Positions 10,463 through 22,183 of a stretch of DNA of 64,000 nt are shown here, piece after piece. Source of the stretch: Vespula vulgaris (taxonomy: Eukaryota > Arthropoda > Insecta > Hymenoptera > Vespidae). Under the pieces are notes generated by a model. It did no database searches and was not told the DNA's origin. It saw only the letters and a list, made by a program, of their open reading frames with translations. Numbering within the stretch: position 1 is the stretch's first letter; each line of letters starts with the position of its first letter. The DNA is taken from assembly GCF_905475345.1 (NCBI RefSeq), contig NC_066596.1, forward strand, positions 7,063,001-7,127,000. The letters are read 5' to 3'. Position numbers and translations under genes: made by a program.

Positions 10463-11029
10463 TTGTCTCCAAGTACGATTCGCGGTCGGAGAGATTATAC
10501 AACCACCTACTACGACATAGCTTTACGTAATTTCTATTGGTCGCCTTCGATCGCATCGTACGAACTTCCGAGCTTAATTTCTATTTTAGGGTCGATCGGT
10601 CGATAGAATCGATCGAAACAAGGTCATCGAATGTGATTGAAAGGATAATACTCATTTGCAGGACTTCCACTATTCACCCTATCGATATTATTCGTCGAAA
10701 TTAAAAAGAAATAGGAGAAGAGAATATTCAAACGATATTCCATGCAGAGATGCATGGAATTATTGGAATTATTATTTTTGTTAGATTTACATAAACCTTG
10801 GGAGGTAGAATGATCTGAAAAGGAGTTAAAAGGAAAAGTAGAAATTCGAGTATGGCGAAAGGAACGAAAGGAAGGTTTTCCTTCGAAGCTTATCGATCGA
10901 AAATCGGTGGGAGCAACTAGAGCTCGAAACAATACCACTTTGCATTCATTCTTTCGACGACAGTGAGAGCGATTTCGAACGAATTATTTCGTAAGGCTCG
11001 AACGAGAAGGGGAGCGGTTGGATGTCTCC

Positions 11030-11062
11030 TATAAATTGGTGGCAGGACGATTCGTTGTCACT
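11030..11062 (+). promoter_or_regulatory. TATA box plus TCACT initiator
   Basis: TATAAATT at 11030 and TCACT with A at 11060, 30 bases apart; the ATG follows 39 bases later. Confidence 0.75.
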
Positions 11063-11098
11063 CGTTGTCCACTCGTCGAATCAACAAGTGAATTAAAA

Positions 11099-11592
11099 AT
11101 GTTCAAGCTCGTCGTAAGTGAAAGCATCGTAATTAAAACTCTTTGCCATAAACAATTGAGATAATTTTATCGAAGGCATTTAAGAAGAGATATACGATTT
11201 AAACGATAGATATTATTTAACATCGTCGGGTGGAGAAAAAAGATACGTATTTACACGAACGTTTGTTTCAGAGCTTCTTCGTCCTCGTAGCCGTCGCGTG
11301 CGTAAACGCCGCGCCAGGCGGATTAATCGCAGCCCCAGCAGCGGTTGCGGCCATTCCGGCACCAATTGTCACTGCTAGAAGCAGCCAAGTTGTCGCGAGA
11401 AATTACAATACGTTCGCTGCCGCACCATTGGCCTACACCGCAGCTGCTGTCGCAGCCCCTGTAGCCGCACCGGTTGCTTACACCGCACCATTCGCAGCCG
11501 CACCAGTGGCATACACCGCACCATTCCCAGCGGCAGCACCCTTCGCATATGCCGCACCCGCTCTCCACGCCGCACCCCTCGTACTTAAATAA
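11099..11592 (+). CDS. Apidermin-like cuticular protein
   Basis: Exons 11099-11113 (MFKLV, donor GTAAGT) and 11272-11592, phase 0, 111 residues. The signal peptide runs MFKLVSFFVLVAVACVNA, mature start APGGLIAAPAAVAAIPAP. A conserved module TARSSQVVARNYNTFAAAP is shared with the 9.6 kb gene. The C-terminal half is a tandem run of AAAPVAYTAPFA-type units and ends HAAPLVLK. No cysteine occurs in the mature part. The repeated GC-rich Ala codons make open frames on the opposite strand, which are shadows. A cuticle structural role is inferred from family resemblance. Confidence 0.9.
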
Positions 11593-11877
11593 GAACTTTT
11601 ACTTTCTTCCTCGGCTCGATTATGTCTACTGATCTTATGTTAGAAATATAAAAAACTTTTTCATCCTACACAAACCATACTTTGTTTTTAATGTCACATC
11701 CCTTTCAGCTTATTATCTTCAATATATGTATTATAAAGACAGCTTCCTATAAATATCTCGATTGACATCGATGAAATATCTGTCATATACGTTGGCAAAG
11801 TAATTATTGGATATAATGCTAACATTGCGTCTCTTTGATCTCGTTACAGTGTCATAAAATTATCAATACCTCTGAAG

Positions 11878-11913
<36 letters not shown>

Positions 11914-12840
11914 TCTCTCTCGTTGTTGCAAGTCATTGTCAATCCAACTGAACCACGTTTGTAAAGATCCTACGAAATGCGCGAAACGAATAGCTCTGGA
12001 TTCAGATATGACAAGTTTTTAATTAATGCAGATGGCGAACAAAACGCGTCGTTCAAACGAGAAATGGAAATGACATTTAGAGGAAATGAGGTTCCGAAGA
12101 GACATTGAATGGTGCTAGAACACTTGCTCCTTTTTCATTACAACTAGTTAGAATTCTCGATTGTTTCATCGTGAAACTATCACCTTTAATAACATTTTTA
12201 AAACGATTAAGACGCCTCAAAGATATTTTAATTCATTCATTAAATTCGTCTTCCTTTCTCGATCAAATATATAACGTTTCGAGAGTCGATACAAACTTTT
12301 GTGATATAATATGTATTGCGTAGAGACGCATGACGATATTTGCTCGACGCAGAGTACATAACTAATATCGATAGGTAAAATAAAATTGTTGTTTGAATTT
12401 AAATAGAGCTTATGCAATTGCTTTGTTAACTTTCTTCTCATGTTGTTTATTACTATTTTATTCATTCTATGAAGCAATCGAAAATCGAAAAAAAAGTAAA
12501 TAAAAGTGTACGCAAACGTAATGAATAAATGATGTCTGCCGACGATAATATTAAAAATATAATCCTTGACATTTTCTTGGTAATTTATACGAAAATCCTT
12601 TTCGTAAAGGAAAGGTCTTTGTGAATCGTGAAATAAGAATCATTATTAAAAATAATAATTCCTAATCAATATGCATGAATTTATAGAAATCGCGGTGGCA
12701 GTAAAGTCACGGCTTATCGCTAAAACCTTAACGTTCTAGGTCGTGAAGTTCGGTTCATCCTTTACGTAATCTATCGAGAGCTCATTGTGAGCTCGATCAC
12801 GTAGAAGAAAGAAAGTGTATTGAATGGTCGTTGGGACTGG
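11593..12840. other. Intergenic
   Basis: AT-rich with a (TC)n tract at 11879-11921. No coding potential seen. Confidence 0.5.
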
Positions 12841-12848
12841 TATAAAAA
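12841..12848 (+). promoter_or_regulatory. TATA box
   Basis: TATAAAAA, 60 bases upstream of the ATG at 12901. Confidence 0.7.
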
Positions 12849-12900
12849 CGATAGCAGTTCGGACATTGGCATTGTACGGTGCTTCTTCGAATCGAGCAAC

Positions 12901-13431
12901 ATGAACTCTTTCGTTACGGTGAGTCCGATCGATGGGACATCGAAACGATAAAAGACAATCTCGCCTAATAAAATTCTGTCGTACTAACGTACTCGGGTGT
13001 ATTTTCAGGTAACAGTCGCGGCTGTGCTCGCAATGGCGCAGGTTGTCCTGACCGGAGTGGTTCCTGCGGCTCCACTCGTGGCCGCTCCTGCGGCACCGAT
13101 AGTAGCCGCACCAGCAGCGGTTGCGGCACCTGCGGCAATTGGCTATGCCAAGGCTGTACCATACAACGTTCCACCGTACGCGTCTAGAGTCGACATCAGC
13201 TCGAAAACCATCGCTGCGCCATTCGTTGCATCTGCACCCTTCGTAGCCGCAGCACCAGCCGCACCGGTCTTAGCCGCGGCACCAGCCGCACCGGTCGTAG
13301 CCGCGGCACCAGCCGCACCAGCTCCGATCGTCACCGCACCTGGCCTCTTCCAAGCTACTTACGCCGGAAGTTTGACCGCTCCTCTCGCTCAGTTCGCAGC
13401 TGCGGCTTACGGACCTACGGTTTTCGGCTAA
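12901..13431 (+). CDS. Ala/Pro-rich cuticular protein
   Basis: Exons 12901-12918 (MNSFVT, donor GTGAGT) and 13009-13431, phase 0, 146 residues. The signal peptide is MNSFVTVTVAAVLAMAQVVLTG. The mature protein starts VVPAAPLVAAPAAP and carries direct repeats of (V/L)(V/L)AAAPAAP. A non-repetitive island (YNVPPYASRVDISSKTIAAP) lies near residues 56-76 and the C-terminus is Tyr/Phe-rich (AAAYGPTVFG). The first exon departs from the MFKL type but keeps the same intron position and phase. AATAAA is at 13522-13527. A secreted cuticle role is inferred. Confidence 0.9.
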
Positions 13432-13521
13432 ACTCCGATGAAATTGGATTGATCGACGACGATGTTGCATCTCTGGCTGTTCATCTTCTTTTTTTTTCCT
13501 TTTTGTTAATGCTCGTCCACC

Positions 13522-13527
13522 AATAAA
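13522..13527 (+). terminator. Polyadenylation signal
   Basis: AATAAA 90 bp past the stop of the 12.9 kb gene. Confidence 0.65.
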
Positions 13528-15456
13528 CGTTTCTTACCACTCTTAATAATCTTTCTTCTTTCTACATTCTTTTCCAAAGCAAAACATTGGGTATCATCTC
13601 GTTTGGGTTCGATGGTTCGTTATATCGCAATTTCGATCTCTTTCTTTCCTTACGAATAGAAAGCATGCTACGAATAAATTTCACAGTCCTTCCCAACGTC
13701 TTCGTTAGCGTGAGAAAGCAAATTATTACCCGATATAATTAACCCCCAAGGCGACTTATGTTTTGCCAACCTTAAGCTCTTTTCAACGAGAGTGCCTTTC
13801 CCTTATGAAATTGTACACGTTCCAAGAAATATGCACATACGTCCTGCCGCATGAAGGAATTGCTCGTGATATTCTCGATTTTCCCTTTTGCGGGAAACAG
13901 GCTTCTACGTAAATAACGTATTTTTTATGTGTGCGCGTGTGTGCGCGTATAAGCACTTCTCTTTCTATCCGAGTGCATCCTGAAAGGAGCCCGAGAAAGA
14001 AAAGGAAGAACGTGAGTCCTGTAAAAGAAATCCGGGCAACGATCGACAACTCGATCTGGTTCAACCTTGCAGCAGAAACCTTGAAGATTATATCCTGCTT
14101 TTGAAATACGACAACGACGAGTAAGAAAGACGGGAAGTCGCTGAGAAAGGCTCGCTATTTGCGTGAAATTATTATAGAACGAAGAACAAACTAAAAAATC
14201 AATTTTACACAATGATCGTTGGATTATAAGATCGAAGAATTCGATATAATGATCGTTAAATTAGAAGATTTAAGAATCCAATAAGTTTGAGAAAGAAAAA
14301 AAGAGTATAGTCTATAATCGAGAAGCATTCGTTTTATTCTGCAATAAATAATTTCGTTAATAGATATCTCGTTTCTACGCACTCGTTACGAAATCAAGCC
14401 AATTAAGACGGTAATTAACTCGAGACAAAGATACGAAGGGAGTCGACTAATAAGGATTTAAGAATAAAAAGGATCCGATTGATAAGAGATTTTGATGTAT
14501 GTGTATCAGAGAGACAGTAGTCGGTAATATCGCGTTTCACGGTACTGATATCACGAAAAAAGAAAAAACGAGGGGCTAAGACGCCATCGTTACAAAAAAG
14601 GTAAAAAATTTGAAGAAGAAAGTTTATAAAATATATAACGCTGTTATACATCGCAACGATTCGCTTCGTCGATAAAAAAATTCGAGACACGTTCCGAGGT
14701 GGACGATAGCTGCTTCACCCACCGATGTCTCAATAGGGAGAAGAAATTGTACGAAACGCTTGTTAAAGTATTTAGGACGGTCTCTAAGCGATTAATTTTC
14801 CAGAAGGTGACCGTTGCAAAAGATGATTAAAATTACCTCGTTAAAACGTAGACGTAACATTCTGATACGTAATCGTACTATCGATGATTCGTAGGATATA
14901 CATTTTTTGCTTTTGAAGTAATATATAAGTTTTGGAAGCAACATATATATATATATATATAAATAATCGAAACGAATATGATTTTATATGGTCGCAATAT
15001 TCATTGCCGCAAATATGCCAATCAAAAAGATCGCAAGCACGTATACGATCGATATCGATCTCGTGGAACGATCGAACGTTTTGTGAAACGAAATCTACCC
15101 GATAAGATCCGTAAGAAAAATCTTTCTCTTTTCAATGTCAATCTGCCGGAAGTTGCTCCACGAGATAGGCTCGCAAATCACCTACCGGGCACACCTACGA
15201 TACGAAACTAAGCGAAACGCGATCTTTGTTTTTCGCCTCACGTCTCGAATCACGATCGAATTTCGTTAAATCGTTCGATGGAGTTACCAAAAAAAGAAGT
15301 TCCTCGAGACGAAGGCGCAACGCCGATGGAACGGGTGGCATCGAACGGGCGTGGCCAAACGTACGCAGAGGTCATCTAGTATGCAAGACCGTGATCCTCG
15401 GTATTGTGAGATAGAAGACCATGGGGTGGGAGTCTTTGTTGGAAAGCGAAACCACC
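13528..15456. other. Intergenic
   Basis: No supported gene. An (AT)n tract occurs near 14943-14960. Confidence 0.5.
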
Positions 15457-15464
15457 TATAAAAG
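15457..15464 (+). promoter_or_regulatory. TATA box
   Basis: TATAAAAG, 75 bases upstream of the ATG at 15532. Confidence 0.7.
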
Positions 15465-15531
15465 ACAACCGCGCTCATCGATGCCATCGCAGTTTTAGCA
15501 GCTTAACGTCCGAGCGAAATCTCCAAGCAAA

Positions 15532-16004
15532 ATGATGACCAAGATCTTTGTAAGTCTTTTTATCTATTAATAATCTATTACAATTTTCAATCGATCCCTT
15601 CAATGGTATTGAACGTTCGCTCGTTGTTGAAAAAAAGTCATTCATCATTTTTGAAATCTCTCGAAATCGTTATCTCAAAAGAGATTTGCTTTTATCCGAT
15701 CGCGATCTAACTCACCCCTTCTAACGAGATCTATCCTTTCTTTTAGATTCTCATCGGCGCCCTCGTGGCTGTTTGCTCCGCCGGTATTGTACCAGCCGTA
15801 CCAGCAGCAGTTCCAGCGGCACTCACAGTTGGTACTTACGCATCGAGTTACAACGCTCACGCCATCAATCATGCCCTCGCTGCACCTTACGTCGCTGCAC
15901 CCGCGGTAGCCGCTGCTCCTGCAGTTGCAGCTGCACCCTTTGCCTATTCGGCCCTACCAGCTGCTTACGCTTACTCCGCACCCCTAATCGCTGGAAGACG
16001 CTAA
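15532..16004 (+). CDS. Ala-rich cuticular protein
   Basis: Exons 15532-15549 (MMTKIF, donor GTAAGT) and 15747-16004, phase 0, 91 residues. Signal peptide MMTKIFILIGALVAVCSA; mature start GIVPAVPAAVPAAL. The middle holds TYASSYNAHAINHALAAP, and the tail has AAAP repeats ending YSAPLIAGRR. The basic RR end is unusual in this cluster. The start could also be the second ATG, one codon in; the first is used because it comes first on the transcript. AATAAA lies at 16317-16322. A secreted cuticle role is inferred. Confidence 0.88.
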
Positions 16005-16316
16005 AATTTATCATTAGGCAAATTCAACGTTCAAGATGATATCCAACGACCTTGACTCAACCATAGAACCGGACGAGAGGATCTCTCTCGACTTTTGACA
16101 AGAGAAAAAACCACGTTCTACCGAATTTTTCCATCGAAATTGTTTTACGATCGAATCATCACCGTGCATCATCCGTAGATAAGTAGATCCTAACTGCGAC
16201 GATGCGATCGGATAAAACTGGTTCTGATCTCGACTACACCACGATGCGAACGATGACTTGGTCTCTCCACTCTACACCACATCGCTTTCTCATATCACGC
16301 TCCTACTCGGTCGATC

Positions 16317-16322
16317 AATAAA
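16317..16322 (+). terminator. Polyadenylation signal
   Basis: AATAAA about 310 bp past the stop of the 15.5 kb gene. Confidence 0.5.
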
Positions 16323-18820
16323 TCATTTTTTCGATACCGCAAGTCTCTATAAGAATTTTTTAATCCTTCGAAAACAGTCCTAAACATATCTACTTATCTC
16401 TTACTATACCAAAGGAAGGAAATATATTTTTCAAAAAAAACATCGATTAAATAGAAACGCTGCTGTTGGACCAAGACGATAATTAAAAGGGAATTTTCCT
16501 TAGAATGCGTTTAATGAAACTGACCAGAAGAGTTTTACAATCTAATCATCCGTATGGTGTAAGTGCGGGAATCTTTGAAACATTAGATAGAATACCTTTC
16601 TAACGTACTTGACGTTTAACATTTTCTTTCAAATCCAATTTCCAAATCCGGTAAACGGATATATATACATATATATCTACATAAGCGTACAGGTGGATCG
16701 GCGTTTACATAAATGTCATAATAGCTAGGTTCAAAAACTCTTGCTCAATTTTTACGTGCGTAGATACGCCTCTTTTATTATTACCTCTATTCGCAAAAGA
16801 ACTCGTTGTGCGTACATAAGTCTTCTAACTATTAACGCGAGTTCGAGAAAAGATAACAGGTACCACACGACACGCCTATAAGACACTGTTCGGGAACCAC
16901 TTCTCACGTATGCAAGTCATGCGAGACAGTTTTCGCATCGAGTATCACGACAGTGAGCAACTCGACGTCGTTAACCTCCTTTCATATAGAAAAAGTCGAC
17001 GCATAACAAGAGACTCGTCGCTCTATTCGCAAAAGAGTTTCGATATTATTTTTGCAACAGTCTTTAGGAAATAATAATAATAATAATAATAATGATACCT
17101 TACTGTTTTCACTACGTGATTGTCCAATCGACGATGGTTAAAAATCGACAAAAGTCTACAGGAAGTAAGTAGGATGCTTCCGCTAGTAGCAGTTATCCTA
17201 ACGATCGTTGATAATATTTCAAGAGAAATGGAATAAAAATAGAAAATCCGGTTTAAAGGTCTTTATTCGAAGCAAATTAGACTGTCTATTGGTAGGAGAT
17301 GTCGTAACCGATAATAATCCATATTATATATATGTATATTGATATATATATTTATAAGATATCATCGATATCGACGAGGTGTGCCTAGCCGCAATTATGT
17401 AATTTGAGCAGCAATCAAGAGCGCATGAGTCACAAATTCTGCAGTACGGAATGTATCATTGATTTAACGCAAATAATGATTACGATACTCTGAATCGAAT
17501 CGGTCTCTGATTTACACCGACGAAAATGCATGTGCTTCGGTAAAAGTGAAAGGTCTTTCGCACGATATCGAAGCCCTCCCACGAAACGGAAGTAGTAGAA
17601 GCGATCGTTAACATAGAGTATGAAACGTATAAAATATTTATACTTGTGATATATATATATGTGTGTGTGTATATATAAGCCCTATAAGAAGAAATGATTA
17701 ATTCACATCAGAGCGATAAAAAAATCAGCTCATTTACTCATTACGATGTAGCAATTTATCCAAGAATCGTATTGTTGTCATAATCGATATTAGAATCATA
17801 CTGATAAAACTAATAAAACGACACCTCGGATAAATAACTTTCGATTTCGACGATTATTTATTTGAAGAAATGATTAATTCATGTTAGAGGGATAAAAAAG
17901 TTAGCTCGTTTACGTAAGGACGTAGCAATTTATTCAAGAATCGAATTATCGATACGTCGATTAGACGATCATAATGAAAAAGCGATTGATACGATTGACG
18001 TCAAGGTCTCAAAAATCCTCTCTCGAAAGAAATCAGCGTAACCTATTGTAGGGACGTATCCTATTGGCGAACGAGATGGAAAACTATATATTAATCGTTA
18101 CGCGTCATCGTTGCTCTATGTTAACGCCTCGTACAACGCACGTATGTACATTTCACTCTCGCTTCAAAGTCCTCCCTTGAGTGAAGTTACCTTCGTTCAA
18201 AGACGCAGAGATAAAAAAAGAAAAAACGGATGAAAGATTTCAAGCGGTCGTAAGAAGCAAGATTGCGTCCTTCTGTCTCCGTTCAGTTTTCTCGTTCGCA
18301 TACTATGTATTTACTTACGTGGTACGTTCGTACGAGCGTTCATCGTCCACCAAATTGCTCGTGATCGAAGCTTCTTCGACGCGGCCATTAAATAAGATTT
18401 ATATGAAAAGCGAAAGGTAGTTACGAAAAAAAGAAGAAGAAAAAAAAAGATCTTTCTTTCGCCGTTCTTTTTTTCCCCTTTCTCTCAATCTCTTTCTCTC
18501 TTTCTCTCCTCGTCGCAAAGTAACGAACACATACGAGTGACTTATTTTAATTACGATCGATGCGTATCCGAGCGATATCTACTTTCTCATCCCATGGCCT
18601 TCTTTAGAATGCCTCGTCCCATAGACTCACGCGACGAATCCAAGGCGACGAAAACAAACGAATACTCGTTGACGTCCATCATCAACTTCGACGATATTTT
18701 TTTTTCATTTCTCTTTAGCGATAAGATTTCTTCTCCGGCTTAGGCGTAGGGCATCTTTTCGTTTCGTGATTTCGTGCGTCGATTAATCAACTGGGACTAG
18801 ATTGTCAGGATTGTACAAAA
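16323..18820. other. Intergenic, with orphan TATA motif
   Basis: No gene supported. TATAAGAC at 16877-16884 resembles the cluster promoters but no start codon of the MFKL type follows. A tandem duplication (17688-17990) is listed separately. Confidence 0.5.
17688..17990. repeat. Diverged tandem duplication, ~176-bp period
   Basis: The segment starting GAAGAAATGATTAATTCA at 17688 recurs at 17864. Shared blocks appear in the same order in both: GAGxGATAAAAAA, TTAGCTC/TCAGCTC, GTAGCAATTTAT and CAAGAATCG. About 125 bp of each copy can be aligned by eye. I do not recognise a transposon. Confidence 0.7.
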
Positions 18821-20529
18821 ATGCGTGAAATCGCTCATCTTCAGGCTGGCCAGTGTGGCAATCAAATTGGTGCTAAGGTAAATTACGATCTCAGCGGTTT
18901 ACGTCTTAATCGATTACAAATCGCTTGACAGTTTTGGGAGGTAATATCCGACGAACATGGAATCGATCCTACGGGAACCTATCACGGTGACTCGGATCTG
19001 CAATTGGAGCGTATAAACGTTTATTACAACGAAGCGACCGGTGGAAAATACGTTCCAAGAGCCATACTGGTCGATCTGGAACCTGGTACAATGGACGCGG
19101 TACGATCGGGCCCATTCGGTCAAATATTCCGACCGGACAATTTTGTCTTTGGGCAAAGTGGTGCTGGTAACAATTGGGCGAAAGGACATTACACGGAAGG
19201 CGCAGAACTGGTTGATTCCGTCCTCGACGTCGTCCGCAAGGAAGCTGAAAGTTGCGACTGTCTTCAGGGTTTCCAATTGACCCACTCCCTCGGCGGTGGT
19301 ACCGGTGCCGGAATGGGCACCTTGCTCATCTCCAAAATTCGAGAAGAGTATCCGGATAGGATCATGATGACCTTTAGCGTGGTACCATCTCCCAAGGTAT
19401 AATTCACGATGATAATTTATACGGTAACAGTCGTATAATTCGTTCGTAAAGGGATACGCGAATGCGGTCGCTTGACGTATTATTAACCTGAACGATGTAT
19501 CAAATCGTTCGCGTCCTACGCTCTCTTCCTATCTCCTTCTCCAGGTGTCCGATACAGTCGTCGAACCTTACAATTGCACCCTTTCGGTACATCAACTTGT
19601 TGAGAACACGGACGAGTCCTACTGTATAGACAACGAAGCGCTCTACGATATTTGCTTCAGGACCCTTAAATTAAGTACACCTACTTACGGAGATTTGAAT
19701 CATTTGGTCAGTGCAACTTTGAGCGGTGTTACGACCTGCCTAAGGTTTCCTGGCCAATTAAATGCGGATTTGAGAAAACTGGCCGTCAATATGGTACCTT
19801 TCCCACGATTGCATTTCTTCATTCCCGGTTTCGCGCCTTTAACTTCAAGGTAAACCACAAGATGGTGGATATTCGTTCGATAAAAGATATAAACTATGAC
19901 TATCGATTTTATTTGCAGAGGATCGCAACAGTACAGAGCGTTAACTGTCCCAGAGCTAACGCAACAGATGTTCGATGCAAAGAACATGATGGCTGCCTGT
20001 GACCCTCGACACGGTCGTTATCTCACCGTTGCCGCTGTATTCCGTGGAAGAATGTCGATGAAAGAGGTGGACGAGCAGATGTTGAACATCCAAAACAAAA
20101 ACAGTAGCTATTTCGTCGAATGGATACCGAGCAACGTTAAAACAGCTGTCTGCGATATCCCACCACGAGGTCTTAAAATGTCAGCGACCTTTATCGGCAA
20201 TTCCACGGCTATACAGGTTATCGCGTTCGCAGATAGATCCTCCGTCCTTATATTTTTATCGATCGATCGATGAGATTTCACCTGTCGAATATGTTTTTCA
20301 CCTTTCTTAGGAACTCTTCAAGAGAGTCTCTGAACAATTCACGGCCATGTTCAGGCGCAAAGCTTTTCTCCATTGGTACACGGGCGAAGGAATGGACGAG
20401 ATGGAATTTACGGAAGCCGAAAGCAACATGAACGACTTGGTATCGGAATATCAGCAGTACCAAGAAGCAACGGCCGAAGAAGAAGGCGAATTCGACGAAG
20501 AGGAGGAGGGCGAAGGCGCTGACAATTGA
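18821..20529 (+). CDS. Beta-tubulin, axoneme-type tail
   Basis: Five exons: 18821-18877, 18932-19396, 19545-19849, 19919-20216 and 20311-20529; all junctions are GT-AG and keep frame, giving 447 residues, the normal beta-tubulin length. The MREI start is the tetrapeptide used in beta-tubulin mRNA autoregulation. The GTP-binding loop reads GGGTGAGMG near residues 140-148 (Ala where Ser is common). Long runs such as FRPDNFVFGQSGAGNNWAKG are invariant in the family. It pairs with alpha-tubulin as the exchangeable-GTP subunit of microtubules. The acidic tail EATAEEEGEFDEEEEGEGAD contains EGEF plus acidic residues, the axoneme signature, so a testis or ciliary isotype is a reasonable inference. 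It lies inside the cuticle cluster on the same strand as its neighbours. Confidence 0.97.
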
Positions 20530-20722
20530 TTGACTATTTTTTTCTTTTCCCCCCTTTAGATCCTCCTCCTCTTGCCCTCAATCTCGATCGTATCTCAATT
20601 ATCAACCGTTTCAAACCGCATGTATAATACTCGGAACGAGAAAAACGGTTCGTGTAGGAGTACAGTGTGTCTGTCGTTTATCGAAAGTTCCATTAAAGAA
20701 TGCAATGAAAAAAACTGTACAG

Positions 20723-20728
20723 AATAAA
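20723..20728 (+). terminator. Polyadenylation signal
   Basis: AATAAA about 195 bp past the tubulin stop. Confidence 0.6.
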
Positions 20729-22104
20729 TGACTTTGCAATAATATATTTTTTATTCGTGCGTAATCGACAATCGATTCTCTTTTCGCGCTAGGTTGAAAG
20801 GAAAAAAGGCTTTTATCGTTTCCAACGCGTCCTCGATAGGCTTCGCTTCGTCAGGGCGAGATAAAGTAATAATAATATGCACGGATGGAATTTCTAAGAA
20901 GACTTGATCGCCGATAGGTACGTTCATTGTTATTATTCAAGATCGTACGAATCGTAAATTTTAATAAGTGGGTGTGGTCGCTTTACGCCGTTAGTTAACG
21001 AGAAAAGCTTGAGTACCCTGTCCTTACCGTGGAAAAATCTCGTCTTTCCCCTGACTTCGTTCAGAATGCGGTTGACAATCGCGTACGATAAGATCATCGT
21101 CGTAATTACCTAAGAATTACAAAATTATCTGCATTGACCTTATAGGGAAGGAAAACAACAAGAAAATAATAAAATAAAAAGGAAACCGTCACAAGTGATA
21201 TTTCCTTTCCCGTCACTGGGTAGAAATAAAAGACGCAAAAAAAAGAAAGAAGAAAGCGACAAAAAATCCAACACAGCCTTCGACATGAGGACACGAAAAT
21301 TTCTCACTGATCGAAGATCCTGCTACATTTAGCAAAGATCAAGAACGTATTCGCGTTCGATCGAGGATCGATCTCGACTCGAGGCAACCCAGACGCACGA
21401 TTATTCTACATCCGATCGGTCGAGGTCTCGCTCTCTCTCTCTCTCTCTTTCTTTCGCTCGCTCAATAGAGTCCTCTTCACGCTCGAAGGAACATAGACAA
21501 GATCATAGACGCGTAGATAATTACTGAAAGCATGGCAAAGAAGTGGGGAAACGTCATAGAGGGGCGATGTATCTCTTTGAGAACGCGCGCGCGTGAACGT
21601 ACACACACACACACACACAGAGACAAATATGTAGTTGCGGTGAAACATATACAGACACGTTTTCTACCTCTTTCTACGTTTTCGAGCCGTAACATCGAGC
21701 TGTCAAGGTAACCATCTAAGAAGTTCTTCTCACGAGGGGAGTCGTGTTATTCGAGTGTTACACCGGTAGTCCGCATCGCGATAATGATTTCGTCCTTCGT
21801 CCCAACCACCTCCACATACCGTGGGTCATCGAGAAATCCACGGATCGTAGAGACCTCGTCGGATCTAGGTGAACGTGTACCAGTAACGACAAACCGTATA
21901 CTTCGTCTATCCGGTGAGCTACCCCGCCCAACACACTTTAGATCCCTCGCAATATATACTATACCTACGAATTCGTAACTTACCTCCGCTCGCCGCACAG
22001 GGAGAAGCTTTTTTTTCCCATATTTCCACCGTTCTATGTGTTTGACGCCTAGACGAGAAACGATAGAAAAGGATGAAGAAAGAGAGAGAACGCTTTGCTG
22101 GGGG
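20729..22104. other. Intergenic
   Basis: Short (TC)n near 21429 and (CA)n near 21601. A 138-codon minus-strand frame at 21747-22163 shows no protein-like features and overlaps the next promoter. No gene supported. Confidence 0.5.
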
Positions 22105-22137
22105 TATATAAGTGATACACTAGGTACGTTCCTTAGT
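22105..22137 (+). promoter_or_regulatory. TATA box plus initiator
   Basis: TATATAAG at 22105-22112, TTAGTC with A at 22135, spacing 30; ATG at 22184. Confidence 0.75.
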
Positions 22138-22183
22138 CGGTCTACGGTACCTACTGACAACATACATTCAACAATCAGACAAC

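Noticed and set aside
11323..11568. Cys/Gly/Trp-rich frames antisense to the 11.1 kb cuticle gene (similar ones at 13.2, 25.2, 26.4 and 28.5 kb)
   Set aside because: They are mirror readings of GC-rich Ala/Pro/Val codon repeats; no start, splice or promoter evidence on that strand.
16877..16884. TATAAGAC as a cuticle gene promoter
   Set aside because: No MFKL-type exon or signal-peptide exon follows within 2 kb; kept only as an orphan motif.
21747..22163. 138-codon minus-strand frame
   Set aside because: It overlaps the TATA promoter of the 22.2 kb gene, has no protein-like organisation, and no signals on the minus strand.
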